Source: JAMXLO01 sp963812505
Lineage (GTDB): Bacteria > Pseudomonadota > Alphaproteobacteria > Acetobacterales > Acetobacteraceae
NCBI GenBank assembly: GCA_963812505.1
Contig: CAWEVM010000022.1
Location: 124,001-188,000 of the forward strand
DNA: 64,000 bases
Reading direction: 5' to 3'
The notes beneath the pieces were generated by a model. The model ran no database searches. It saw only the letters and a list, made by a program, of their open reading frames with translations, and had not been told where the DNA came from. The position numbers were made by a program, and so were the translations under genes. Of this stretch, positions 43,918 through 52,962 are shown piece after piece (position 1 is the stretch's first letter; every line of letters begins with the position of its first letter).

Positions 43918-44024
43918 CCGTCCCTACGCCGGCATGACCCGGTTCAGGTTCAAGGGTCACCGCGCCGCCGCGTTGCGCGGTCCTGGCGGTCTCTCAGCCC
44001 CGTTCGGCGGGGCTCCCCTCGGTA
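43918..44024 (-). promoter_or_regulatory. TPP (THI) riboswitch of thiC
   Basis: Read on the minus strand it contains the conserved elements GGGGAGCCC, GGGGCTGAGAGACC, then GACCCTTGAACCTGAACCGG and GTCATGCCGGCGTAGGGA. These are the thi-box helices that bind thiamine diphosphate. It ends about 65 bp before the thiC start. The thi box is 36 bp or so from the left edge of the insertion sequence at 44077, so the thiC promoter may be close to or displaced by that element. Confidence 0.93.
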
Positions 44025-44059
44025 GCGTGACAGGATGGGGCGGCCGGGGGTTGGTGTCA

Positions 44060-44076
44060 AACGGGTGACGACTAGG
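44060..44076 (+). repeat. 17-bp direct repeat left of the insertion sequence
   Basis: The sequence AACGGGTGACGACTAGG occurs here and again at 45443-45459, flanking the insertion sequence on both sides. It looks like a target duplication. Confidence 0.75.
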
Positions 44077-44157
44077 TTGTGGCTAGCTCGTGGATTGTCC
44101 GGTGTTTGTAGCTCGTGAAGTGTCCGGTCGATTTTGCCTCCTGGGGTGGAGGTTTGG

Positions 44158-45336
44158 ATGGACCGGGCGCGCATTCACGAGGGGATACGACGGATGCGGT
44201 TTGTGGATGTGCTTGGTCGGACGGAGCGATCTGAACTGAGCCAGATGGAGGCAGCGGAGTTGCTGGGTGTGTGCGAGCGGACATTTCGCCGATGGCGTGA
44301 TCGGCATCGCGAGGCAGGCGAGGGCGGTTTGCTGGACCTTCGCCTGCAACCGTCACCGCGGCGGGCGCCGGTGAGGGAGATCGAGCGGATGCTGGGTCTG
44401 TATCGCGAGCTGTACCGCGGGTTCACGGTGAAGCATTTCCACGAGCAGTTGGGCAAGCGGCACAACTACACGCTGGGTTACACGGTGACCAAGTTGCATC
44501 TGCATCGAGCGGGCCTGGTGACGCCGGCGAAGACCCGCTCGGCGCACCGCAAGAAGCGGCCACGGCGTCCGATGGTGGGAATGATGCTGCATCAGGACGC
44601 CTCGACGCATGCCTGGCTGCCGGGAGATGGCGGCAAGCAAGACCTGGTGGTGACGATGGAAGATGCCACCAGCGAACTGTATTCGGCCTTCCTGGTGGAT
44701 GAGGAAGGCACGGCATCGAGCCTGCGCGGGATACGGGAGGTGGTAGCGAAGCATGGTCTGTTCTGCTCGCTCTACACGGATCGTGGCAGCCACTACTTCG
44801 AGACGCCGGAGGCAGGAGCTCGGGTGTCGAAGACGGTGCTGACACAGTTTGGCCGCGCCCTGAAGCAGCTCGGCATCGAACACATCGCGGCCTACTCGCC
44901 GCAGGCTCGCGGCCGGTCGGAGCGTGTGTTCGGCACATTGCAGGACCGGCTGGCGAAGGAGTTTGCGCTGGCCGGGATTACCACGGTCGAGGCTGCCAAC
45001 CGGTGGCTCCGCGACGTCTACATCGCCGAGCACAATGAGCGGTTCTCGATCGACGCGGAGCAGGAGGGTTCGGCGTTCGTCGTAGATGGGACGGGAGCCT
45101 GGCGGGAGATCCTGTGCATCCAGGAGGAACGGACGGTCGGCAACGACAACACGGTGAAATGGCACAGGCTGAGCCTGCAACTGCCGGCTTCCCGACTGCG
45201 GCCACACTTCGTGAAGGCAAAGGTGCGGGTGCACGAGTATCCAGATGGTCAACTGGCGGTGTTCTGGGGGCCGCATCGACTGGCCGACTACAACGCCAAC
45301 GGCACGATCATTCAGCAGGAGCGACTGGCCGCATGA
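44158..45336 (+). CDS. Transposase, ISNCY/IS481-like DDE type
   Basis: The protein has about 392 aa from ATG 44158 (an upstream TTG at 44134 would add eight residues). An N-terminal helix-turn-helix (MEAAELLGVCERTFRRWRDR) binds the ends; the rve-type catalytic core shows MLHQDASTHAWLPG (first Asp), CSLYTDRGSHYFETP (second Asp) and GRSERVFGTLQDRLAKE (Glu). The frame is complete, so the element may be active. I assign the family from the overall pattern; ISNCY-type and IS481-type transposases are similar here. Confidence 0.85.
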   Translation: MDRARIHEGIRRMRFVDVLGRTERSELSQMEAAELLGVCERTFRRWRDRHREAGEGGLLDLRLQPSPRRAPVREIERMLGLYRELYRGFTVKHFHEQLGKRHNYTLGYTVTKLHLHRAGLVTPAKTRSAHRKKRPRRPMVGMMLHQDASTHAWLPGDGGKQDLVVTMEDATSELYSAFLVDEEGTASSLRGIREVVAKHGLFCSLYTDRGSHYFETPEAGARVSKTVLTQFGRALKQLGIEHIAAYSPQARGRSERVFGTLQDRLAKEFALAGITTVEAANRWLRDVYIAEHNERFSIDAEQEGSAFVVDGTGAWREILCIQEERTVGNDNTVKWHRLSLQLPASRLRPHFVKAKVRVHEYPDGQLAVFWGPHRLADYNANGTIIQQERLAA

Positions 45337-45353
45337 CACGCTTCCAGCCGCCG

Positions 45354-45383
45354 CTCTGTGCCGGGGCATGCCCCGGCACAGAG
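45354..45383. terminator. Perfect 30-bp palindrome after the transposase gene
   Basis: CTCTGTGCCGGGGCA and TGCCCCGGCACAGAG meet without a gap, 17 bp after the transposase stop and just inside the right end of the insertion sequence. It may terminate transposase transcription or serve in transposition. Confidence 0.6.
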
Positions 45384-45442
45384 CAAGACGAAGCGGACAG
45401 ATCACGCGCTACATAAACCGGACAGATTGATTAGCTAGCGGC

Positions 45443-45459
45443 AACGGGTGACGACTAGG
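45443..45459 (+). repeat. 17-bp direct repeat right of the insertion sequence
   Basis: AACGGGTGACGACTAGG is identical to 44060-44076. Its CTA at 45455-45457 is the copD stop codon on the minus strand. Confidence 0.75.
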
Positions 45460-47119
45460 CCTCGCGATAGTTCAACAGCATCAGCCCCACCAGAATGAAG
45501 CACACCGGCCAGAGCCAGTGTGCGATGCGCCAGGCGACCGGGCTGGTGGCCGGATCGAGTCGCAGCTCCAGCCAACGTGCACAGCCGGCGACGATGCCGG
45601 CGAGCGCCAGTGGCGTGTGGGTGAGCTCGATCAGCAACTGCTCCTTCACGTTGGCGATCGCATGGCTGTGCGTGAGCAGCAGGACGCCGCCCGCGGCACA
45701 CAGCAACGGGAATACCAAGCGTGCCCACGGCTTCACGCTGCGGCTGGTTCGCACGCGCCATTCGAAGATCGCGAAGGCGGCGATCAGCACGACGAAGACC
45801 CGGTGCTGCAGCACCTCGACGTCGCGGAGGCTGGCAAAAAACCCGATATCGCCCAGGGGCCAGACCTCGGGATCGGAGCGCAAGAACAGGAACACCGCGA
45901 GGCCGAGGAACAGCAATGGCCAATGCCGCGCCCAGCGCAGTCCCGCCGCGTTCAGCAGCGACAGGATGCCGATCGTCAGAACGAACAGGCCGGACCAATG
46001 ATGGTTGTATTCCGACCAGGCGATGTCGGCGGCGTTGCGTGGCGGCAGGTCACCCGATCCAGGCACAAATGCCATCGGCGCGGCCGCGCTGTGATGTGCC
46101 GCCTCTGCGTCCAGTTTCGCCTGCAATGCCGGCAGCGCCAGCTTGTCGTGGTCAGGCGAGGTGAACGTTGGCAATTGCGGGGTATTGCGTTCGATGATCT
46201 CGGGCCAGGTGACGCGGTCCTGCGTGAGATCGATCGCCGGCGGCACCGAGGTGAGCGAAGCCGCGGCAAAGAATATCGCCACACCGATGCCGATCTCCAC
46301 CTCGGCATAGCGCTTCAGCCGCGTGACCGGTACTGCGGACCGTGATCGCATTCTCTCAATCAGCAGGAAGTTGCCGCCGCCGAGACCAAGCAGCATGAGG
46401 AACATCGCGATCTTGGCGCCGACCATCACGCCATAGGCGGTGCCGTAGAATCCCTCCCAGTCACCGATGTAGCCGAGGCTCATGGTGATGCCGCTCACCG
46501 CGATGCAGGCCACGCCCGCCATCGACATGCGCGAGAACCGCGCACCGATCAGGCGCCAGGACTGTGGGTTCTGCACGCGGTTCAGCGCGACCACGAAGCA
46601 GGGAATGCCGCCGATCCAGATCGCGGCGCCGAACTGATGCAGGAACTCCACCAGCAGCAGCGGCGTGCGGTTGTCGAGCCGCGCGGCGGCATGCGTGGTC
46701 AGCGTCGCGGCGGCCAGTTCGATGACGCAAAGCGCAATCAGCGGTGCGATCGGCGCGCGTTGACGTAGCGCAAACAGGGTCAGCGCGATCAGTGCCGCCG
46801 CGACGGTCTTCACCATGCCGGCCACGGCGAAGTGCGCCTGCAACGTGTCCGCGATCGAAAGATCCACGGTGCCGACCAGCACCATCGTTTGCAGCGCGAC
46901 GGCCGCGGCCTCGCACAACACCAGCGCCACTGCGCTCCAGGCGGCGATGGATATGCATGTGCGCTCGATGCTCTGCGCAGGCGAGCCAAGTTGTGCCAGG
47001 AGTGGGCGGACCAGCAAAGCAAGAAACAACACGCCGCCGATAGCGAGCGACTGCGCGGCGATGGTAAGGCCGTGGATGACGATCGACAGGTAGCCGAACA
47101 GATCGATCAGCAGACTCAC
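45455..47119 (-). CDS. copD: Copper resistance CopD-family membrane protein
   Basis: The 554-aa inner-membrane protein has about twelve hydrophobic segments and the CopD domain in the first 310 residues (HGLTIAAQSLAIGGVLFLAL, then LLLVEFLHQFGAAIWIGGIP with conserved His, then FSRMSMAGVACIAVSGITM). A second membrane region of about 180 residues follows a periplasmic loop (TWPEIIERNTPQLPTFTSPD), making it longer than the basic CopD. It is thought to move copper across the inner membrane with CopC. Its last codons and stop lie at the junction with the insertion sequence. CopC is encoded 3 bp upstream. Confidence 0.87.
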   Translation of the reverse strand: MSLLIDLFGYLSIVIHGLTIAAQSLAIGGVLFLALLVRPLLAQLGSPAQSIERTCISIAAWSAVALVLCEAAAVALQTMVLVGTVDLSIADTLQAHFAVAGMVKTVAAALIALTLFALRQRAPIAPLIALCVIELAAATLTTHAAARLDNRTPLLLVEFLHQFGAAIWIGGIPCFVVALNRVQNPQSWRLIGARFSRMSMAGVACIAVSGITMSLGYIGDWEGFYGTAYGVMVGAKIAMFLMLLGLGGGNFLLIERMRSRSAVPVTRLKRYAEVEIGIGVAIFFAAASLTSVPPAIDLTQDRVTWPEIIERNTPQLPTFTSPDHDKLALPALQAKLDAEAAHHSAAAPMAFVPGSGDLPPRNAADIAWSEYNHHWSGLFVLTIGILSLLNAAGLRWARHWPLLFLGLAVFLFLRSDPEVWPLGDIGFFASLRDVEVLQHRVFVVLIAAFAIFEWRVRTSRSVKPWARLVFPLLCAAGGVLLLTHSHAIANVKEQLLIELTHTPLALAGIVAGCARWLELRLDPATSPVAWRIAHWLWPVCFILVGLMLLNYREA

Positions 47120-47122
47120 GCG

Positions 47123-47485
47123 TCAGTGGCCCATGACTGTGAAGGGCACGTCGCCACGCGTGATGTGGCCGTCGATCGCCAGCACCTGCCAGCGCACGAC
47201 ATAGGCGCCGGGGGCCTCCAGGTTCGTGGTGGTCTCGAGGAGGTTGGGCGGTCCGTCGGGCGCGATCTTCAGCACTGACTGAGTGTGGTCGGGGCTGGTG
47301 AGGGTGAGGCGCGAGCGGGCGCGGTCGATACGGCTGTTGTAACTGAACGACATGTCCAGTCTGCCGGCTTGTACCTTGGTGCCGGCCGCCGGCTGGCTCT
47401 GCACCAGGATGGCGTGAGCTCTGGCACATGCCGGGGTCAAAGTGATGCCGAGCAGTGCGGCGATGACGATGCGGAGTGGCGGCAA
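47123..47485 (-). CDS. copC: Periplasmic copper-binding protein CopC
   Basis: The 120-aa protein has a signal peptide (MPPLRIVIAALLGITLTPAC, cleaved before ARA-HAILVQ). The mature protein would begin with the copper-binding histidine (HAILVQSQPAAG). The C-terminal DGHITRGDVPFTV holds the other conserved Asp-x-His. It has the seven-strand CopC fold. It precedes copD with 3 bp between them. Confidence 0.92.
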   Translation of the reverse strand: MPPLRIVIAALLGITLTPACARAHAILVQSQPAAGTKVQAGRLDMSFSYNSRIDRARSRLTLTSPDHTQSVLKIAPDGPPNLLETTTNLEAPGAYVVRWQVLAIDGHITRGDVPFTVMGH

Positions 47486-47560
47486 GACGGCGGCTCCTGT
47501 TCGAGCGCGCCTCTATCGGCTATCAGTCGGCGGAACGCAAATGACCGCCGAGATATCTGA

Positions 47561-47995
47561 ATGAGTCGCCAACCGCCGGGCCGTCGTGCCGACTATCGCT
47601 GGTTCCACGCTATCACGACGCGCTGGATGGACAACGACGTGTTCCGCCACGTGAACAACGTCAACTACTTTTCGTTCTTTGACACGGCGGTGACCTATTA
47701 TGAGATGACGCATGGCGTGGTCGATCTGCTGGATGGTCCGGTGCACTGTGTCGTGGCCGAAGTGATGTGCCGGTATCACAGTTCCGTGGCATTCCCGGAT
47801 CGCATTTCTGTCGGCATCAGAGTTGCGCGGATCGGCGGGAGTTCAGTACGCTACGAGATCGGCGTGTTCCGCAACGATGACGATGTGGCGGCGGCGGAAG
47901 GATACTTCGTGCATGTCTTCGTTGACCGCGCGACGCAGCGGCCAGCGCACGTGCTGGAAGAAGCGCGGGCAATATTACAGAAATTCGCGGCGTAG
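47561..47995 (+). CDS. Acyl-CoA thioesterase (4HBT family)
   Basis: The 144-aa hotdog-fold protein has the catalytic region TRWMDNDVFRHVNNVNYFSF, with the Asp and the H-V-N-N motif of 4-hydroxybenzoyl-CoA-type thioesterases. It continues FFDTAVTYYEM and VVAEVMCRYHSSVAFPDRIS, as usual. The substrate is unknown. It is divergent from copC. Confidence 0.88.
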   Translation: MSRQPPGRRADYRWFHAITTRWMDNDVFRHVNNVNYFSFFDTAVTYYEMTHGVVDLLDGPVHCVVAEVMCRYHSSVAFPDRISVGIRVARIGGSSVRYEIGVFRNDDDVAAAEGYFVHVFVDRATQRPAHVLEEARAILQKFAA

Positions 47996-48028
47996 CAGGC
48001 GCCCGAATCATAGAGCCTCCCCGCCACG

Positions 48029-48063
48029 AGATTGCTTCGTCGCTTCACTTCTCGCAATGACAG
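48029..48063. repeat. Dispersed repeat of the ATTGCTTCGTCGCT type, copy 2
   Basis: This copy (GAGATTGCTTCGTCGCTT, ending CTCGCAATGACAGGG) matches the one at 2304-2338 with only a few changes. It lies in the gap between the thioesterase and MoaD-like genes. Confidence 0.65.
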
Positions 48064-48129
48064 GGAGGGGAGCGATTCGATTTCACAATGACGCTGGAGA
48101 GCCTTTAGCTCCTTGGGGAGCGGCCTGAA

Positions 48130-48390
48130 CTATCCCCCCTCGATTTTCGGAATAAAGAATACTTCGGCCCCAGGCTTGATCGGGCGCAGAAAGTCGATCT
48201 CGTACAGCTCGCCGTCGATTGCGACGGTGGTTTCTTCCTCCAGCGTTCCGGCGAGGCCCGGGAATTTCCGATCCATCTCGCGGATGACGCCGCGCAGGGT
48301 CTTCGCCGCCACCTGGAACTCCGTCACGCCGCCGGTGTAGCGGCGTGAGAAGCCGGTGGTGAAGACGATCCGCGCGGGCGCCTCGCTCAC
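48130..48390 (-). CDS. MoaD/ThiS-family sulfur carrier
   Basis: The 86-aa ubiquitin-like protein ends with the diglycine IEGG that is thiocarboxylated in this family. The core shows AKTLRGVIREMDRKFPGLAG and DGELYEIDFLRPIKPGAEVF with FIPKIEGG, as in MoaD. It lies 3 bp after the molybdenum hydroxylase gene on the same strand, so supply of sulfur for the molybdopterin cofactor is a fair guess. Confidence 0.85.
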   Translation of the reverse strand: MSEAPARIVFTTGFSRRYTGGVTEFQVAAKTLRGVIREMDRKFPGLAGTLEEETTVAIDGELYEIDFLRPIKPGAEVFFIPKIEGG

Positions 48391-48393
48391 GAA

Positions 48394-50680
48394 CTACGCG
48401 CCCTTGGCGTCGAGCGCCTCCAGCACCTTGGGCGGCGACATCGGCAGCTCGGTCATCCGGCAGCCGATTGCGCGGTCGATCGCGTTGGCGATTGCGGCCA
48501 TCGGCGGGCAGATGTTCACCTCGCCCACACCCTTCGCGCCGTACGGATGCGCCGGGTTCGGCACCTCCACCAGCACCGCGTCGATCATCGGCAAGTCGGA
48601 CGCGACCGGACAGCGATAGTCGAGGAAACCTGGGTTATCGAGTTGGCCCTTGTCGTTGTAGATGTATTCCTCGTTCAGTGCCCAGCCGATGCCCTGAACC
48701 ACGCCGCCCTGGATCTGGCCCTCGACGTAGCTCGGGTGGATTGCCTTGCCGACATCCTGCGCCGCGACGAACCGAAGGATGGTCACCTTGCCGGTCTCCG
48801 GATCGACCTCGACGTCACAGAACTGGGTGGAGAAGCCGGGCGCCTGGCCGCCGGCATTCACCGACGCGGCCGCTGTGATCGGGCCGCCGGTCGCGCTCGA
48901 CTTCGCCGCCAGTGCCTTCAGCGACAGGGGCTCGAAGTCGCCGACGTTGGAACCGGCCGGCTTGGCGAACCCGTCTTCCCAAATCACGCCGTCCGGGTCC
49001 ACGTCCCAGATCAGTGCGGCCCGCTGGCACAGGTTCTTTACCACGGCCTTGCTGGCGTTCACCACCGCGGTGCCTGTCGCAAAGGTCACGCGCGACCCGC
49101 CGGTCACGTGCGTGTAACCCACTGACCCAGTGTCAGCCACGATTGCCTTCACCTGGTTGTAGTCAACGCCCAGCGTTTCCGCCGCCATGATCGCCATCGA
49201 GGCGCGCGAGCCGCCGATGTCGGGGCTACCTGTCGCCACCAGCACGGTGCCGTCGGCATTAACCTGGATGGTGGCACTCGAATCGCCGCCGCCATTGAAC
49301 CAGTAGCCGGACGCGACGCCGCGCCCCTGGTTCTTGCCAAGCTTTACCTTGTAGGCGGGGTGGTTCTGTAGCGCCTCGATCGTCTGGATGTAGCCGTCAT
49401 GCGCGTGCTTCGGCCCGAAGATGGTGCCCGTGCCTGGGCGCGCGGCGTTGCGGTGCCGCAGCTCCAGCGGATCCATGCCGATCTTCTGCGCGCACATATC
49501 CAGCACGCTCTCCACCGCGAAGGCGGAGATCGGCGAGCCTGGCGCGCGATACGCCGCCGACTTCGGGCGGTTGCTCACGACGTCGTAGCCGACCGAACGC
49601 TGGTTGGGAATGTCGTACGGGGCGAACGCGCACAGACAGCCGTTCATCACCGGCGAGCCTGGGAACGCGCCGGCCTGGAACTTGAACACGCCGTCGCCGG
49701 CCAGGATCTTGCCATCCTTGGTGACGCCGATTTTCACCCACATCGACGAGCCCGAGGTTGGACCGGTGGCGCGGAACACGTCCTCACGCGCCATCATCAG
49801 GCGCACCGGGCTGCCCGACTTCATCGACAGCATCGTGGCGACCGGCTCCAGGTAGGTCACCGTCTTGCCGCCGAAGCCTCCGCCGATCTCGGCCGGATAG
49901 ACGCGGATGTCGCCAATCGGCTTCTGCAGGATCTGCGCGGTCAGCGCACGCATCTGGAAGTGGCCCTGGCTCGACGACCATATCTCCGTCTGGCCATCGG
50001 CGTCGCAACGCGCCAAGCACGCGTGCGGCTCGATATAGGCCTGATGTACCGCAGCGGTCTTGAACTCCTTCTCGATCACCACGTCGGCCTGCTTGAACCC
50101 GGCCTCGACGTCGCCCACGGCGAATTCCAAGCCGCTTGGAAATATTGGAGGGCCTCGTCGGCGCCGGCTCGACGCCGCGCGTGATCATGTCCTCGAACAC
50201 CAGCGGCGCGTCAGGCTTCATCGCCTCGTCCACGTCGATGACATGCGGCAGCACCTCGTAGTCGATCTTGATCAGCGCGCACGCCTCTTCGGCGATCGAC
50301 GCACTGATCGCGGCCACCGCGGCCACCGCGTGGCCTTCATAGAGTGCCTTCTCGCGCGCCAGAATGTTGCGCGTGACGTGCCAGAAATTCACCGCGACGC
50401 GTTCAGGGCCGATGTAGTCGAATTTCTGGTCCGGCAGATCCTTGCCCGTGATCACAGCCTTGACGCCGGGCAGCTTCGCGGCCGCGGACGTGTCGATCGA
50501 GCGGATGCGCGCGTGCGCATGCGGCGAGCGCAGTACCTTGCCGTACAGCATGCCAGGCAGCTTGTAGTCCGCGCCGTACATCGCGCGGCCGGTCACCTTG
50601 GGCACGCCATCCGGACGGATTGGCCGAGTTCCCACCCACTTGAAGCGCTTTACCGAGTTGGTCACGACTGTGTCGTTCAC
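48394..50680 (-). pseudogene. Molybdenum hydroxylase large subunit (xanthine dehydrogenase family), frameshifted
   Basis: The intact protein would have about 762 aa. It starts MNDTVVTNSVKRFKWVGTRP at ATG 50680 and runs to SNISKR, where the frame changes near 50131; the rest (EFAVGDVEAGFKQADVVIEK and onward) continues in another frame to the stop at 48394. Deleting one base restores it. Signatures are GGGFGGKT, the substrate loop AYRAPGSP and the catalytic-Glu motif YGAKGVGEVN, pointing to the 4-hydroxybenzoyl-CoA reductase/xanthine dehydrogenase branch rather than form I CO dehydrogenase. No FAD or [2Fe-2S] subunit gene is adjacent. Confidence 0.85.
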
Positions 50681-50792
50681 AGCTACCTCGCCTGATTGTT
50701 CTGGACTGCCTTGCTGGCTTTAACCGTCGCGCAGCGGGCGCGAGATGGCAAGTCCCGCCACCCCGGCGGTTGGCTATGGCTACTGCGCCGGA

Positions 50793-52085
50793 TCACCGGC
50801 CGATCCCTGCGCGGCGAAGGCTGCGCTGCCAGCCGACCGCCAGTTCGTCCAATGCAACCTTGGCCGTCTTCTGTCCGAGCTGGACCTGGGAAATGGCCGA
50901 CCGCATCTGCACCTCCAACGTGTCCCAGACCGGATTGGCCGGGGTCGGGATGCCGGTCTCGATCGCCTGCGCGGCGACGGGCGGCCAGCCGATCCGTTCG
51001 ATCATATCGGGATCCTCCAGTACCGAGCGCAGCGGCGGAGCATTGCCGCAAATCATGGCCCGCTTCTGCCATTCGCGGCTGCAGCACATTGCCACGAATT
51101 CCAGTGCCCACTCCTTGTTCCTGGTGTATTTCGGCACCCCGATCGTGTGGCCGTCGATCCAAGTGCGGCCTTCCTCTTTGTTGTGCGGACCGGGCACCGT
51201 GGTCCATGCCCATTTGCCGCCGGTCGTCGAGATCTTCGGATCGTTGATCAGCGTGCCGTAGGGCGCGAACATCTGCACCATGGCATAGCGGTCGCGCTGG
51301 CCGCCGGCGACAATTTCCTCGAATTGCCAGGTCATCGCATCCGGCGGCACCAGATTGTACTTGGTGATGAGATCGCCGTAGAACTGCAGCGCCTCGACCG
51401 CCTTGTCGTCGTTGATGAACACCTCGCCGGTCTTGAAGTCCACCATGCGGGTACCCCCGTTCGAGAACAGCCACGAGGCGAGACAGGAGTACATGCCGGC
51501 GCCTTGCATGCCCATCAGGCCATAGGCATAACGCTCGGGCGGCTTGTTCACCGCCTGCGCGGTTTTGAGGAACTGCTCCCAGTTCTCCGGCGGCCTGGCG
51601 AAGCCCGCCCGCTCCAGAAGCGCCTTCTGGTAATGGAAGATGCCGGTGGTGATGCGATACGGCAGTCCGCACAGCTTGCCTTCGTAGCTCGCCGCCTTCT
51701 TCGTGCCGGTGAGGTAGTCGTTCCAGTCGAAGTCGGGGAACTTCGCCTTGATTTGCGCCAGCAGTGGCTCGTGGTCCTCCATGTGCGGCGCCATCCAGCC
51801 GGTCATGCTGACCGAGAACTGCACGACGTCGATGCCGCTGCTGCCCGAACCCAGTTCGGCCCGCAGCCGTGCCCGCCATGGATCGACCGGCAGCAGGGTG
51901 AAGTCGATCTTGATGCCGGTGGCCTTCTCAAACGCCGGCGCGACTTCCTCGACCATGGCGTAATGCCAGGGGCCGTTGTCACCGACATAGACCAGCTTCT
52001 CGGGCTTGCTCTGCGCCATGATCTGCGGTGCGGCGAGCAGGCCTGCCGATGCCTGCAGCAAAGTGCGGCGCTTCAGCGCTCTCAT
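50793..52085 (-). CDS. Sugar ABC transporter substrate-binding protein
   Basis: The 430-aa family-1 solute-binding protein starts MRALKRRTLLQASAGLLAAP, a Tat-like signal (RRTLLQ) with cleavage near QIMAQ. The mature region shows FEKATGIKIDFTLLPVDPW, GIDVVQFSVSMTGWM and EEGRTWIDGHTIGVPKYT, typical of extracellular sugar-binding proteins. It is upstream on the plus axis but is transcribed after the two permeases of the same operon. The sugar cannot be predicted. Confidence 0.86.
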   Translation of the reverse strand: MRALKRRTLLQASAGLLAAPQIMAQSKPEKLVYVGDNGPWHYAMVEEVAPAFEKATGIKIDFTLLPVDPWRARLRAELGSGSSGIDVVQFSVSMTGWMAPHMEDHEPLLAQIKAKFPDFDWNDYLTGTKKAASYEGKLCGLPYRITTGIFHYQKALLERAGFARPPENWEQFLKTAQAVNKPPERYAYGLMGMQGAGMYSCLASWLFSNGGTRMVDFKTGEVFINDDKAVEALQFYGDLITKYNLVPPDAMTWQFEEIVAGGQRDRYAMVQMFAPYGTLINDPKISTTGGKWAWTTVPGPHNKEEGRTWIDGHTIGVPKYTRNKEWALEFVAMCCSREWQKRAMICGNAPPLRSVLEDPDMIERIGWPPVAAQAIETGIPTPANPVWDTLEVQMRSAISQVQLGQKTAKVALDELAVGWQRSLRRAGIGR

Positions 52086-52107
52086 GCGTCTTCCCCCATG
52101 TTGTTGT

Positions 52108-52962
52108 TCAACCCTTGACCGCGCCAGACGATAGCCCTGCGACCAGGTGCCGTTGCGCGAGGAACGAGAATATCAGCACCGGCAGAATTACCAGCGCGCC
52201 GGAGGCTGTCATGCCGCCCCAGTCAACGCCGGTGTCGCCGCCGGAATAGGCCGCCATCAGCACGGGCAGCGTACGCGTTGCATTGTTTGTCAGCACTGCC
52301 GCGAAAAGGAAGTCGTTCCAGGCAAGCTGAAGGCACAGGATGCTCGCCGCCACCATGCCAGGCCGGATCAACGGCAGCACGACGTGACGGAACGCGGCGT
52401 AGCGCGACGCACCGTCCACCCAGGCGCTTTCCTCCAGTTCGCGCGGCAGGTCCTCAAAGAAGCCGCGCATGATCCACACCACCAAAGGCAGGCTGAACGT
52501 CGTGTAGGCGAGGACCACGCTGAACCGGGTCGTTGTCAGGCCGAACTTGCTGAACAGGATGTACATCGGCACGAGCACGGCGATCGGCGGCAGCATGCGC
52601 ATGACCAGCAGCGAGAAGAACAGGAACGACCCGCCGCGAAACGGAAAGCGCGCGAAGGCGTAGGCTGCGGGGACGCCGATGCACAGCGACATCAGCACCG
52701 CACCTGACGACACCACCAGGCTGTTGACGAACGCCTGCATGAAGTCTGCCTGGCTGAGCACGCCGAGGTAATTCTCGAACGTCGGCCACCAGAGGAACAG
52801 CGGTGGCGTCGCGAATACCTGCAGCCGCGTCTTCAGCGACAGACCAATGACCCACAGCAGCGGGAACAGAAACACCGCGGTTGTTACGATCAGACCAAGA
52901 TAGACCGCGCCGGCGAACACCAGTTTGCTGCGTCGTGATCCGACGCCAGAGAGGGCGCTCAT
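52108..52962 (-). CDS. Sugar ABC transporter permease (MalG type)
   Basis: The 284-aa permease starts MSALSGVGSRRSKLVFAGAV at ATG 52962; the ATG overlaps the stop of the upstream permease by one base. It has six hydrophobic segments and the EAA loop ELEESAWVDGASRYAAFRHV followed by VLPLIRPGM. It partners the MalF-type permease. It lies 22 bp before the binding-protein gene. Confidence 0.9.
   Translation of the reverse strand: MSALSGVGSRRSKLVFAGAVYLGLIVTTAVFLFPLLWVIGLSLKTRLQVFATPPLFLWWPTFENYLGVLSQADFMQAFVNSLVVSSGAVLMSLCIGVPAAYAFARFPFRGGSFLFFSLLVMRMLPPIAVLVPMYILFSKFGLTTTRFSVVLAYTTFSLPLVVWIMRGFFEDLPRELEESAWVDGASRYAAFRHVVLPLIRPGMVAASILCLQLAWNDFLFAAVLTNNATRTLPVLMAAYSGGDTGVDWGGMTASGALVILPVLIFSFLAQRHLVAGLSSGAVKG

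Larger units (their letters stand above)
44077..45442 (+). mobile_element. Insertion sequence (ISNCY/IS481-like), about 1.37 kb
   Basis: The element has one transposase gene, imperfect terminal inverted repeats of about 60 bp (44077-44137 and 45384-45442, sharing GCTAGCT, TGTCCGGT, TGTAGC and TTGC in register), and 17-bp direct repeats outside. Each end contains the subrepeat TGTCCG twice. It is inserted between thiC and the 3' end of copD; the right direct repeat supplies the copD stop codon. Confidence 0.8.

Noticed and set aside
51748..52000. Short plus-strand frames across the sugar-binding protein gene
   Set aside because: They are shadows of the minus-strand gene, which has a clear signal peptide and family motifs.
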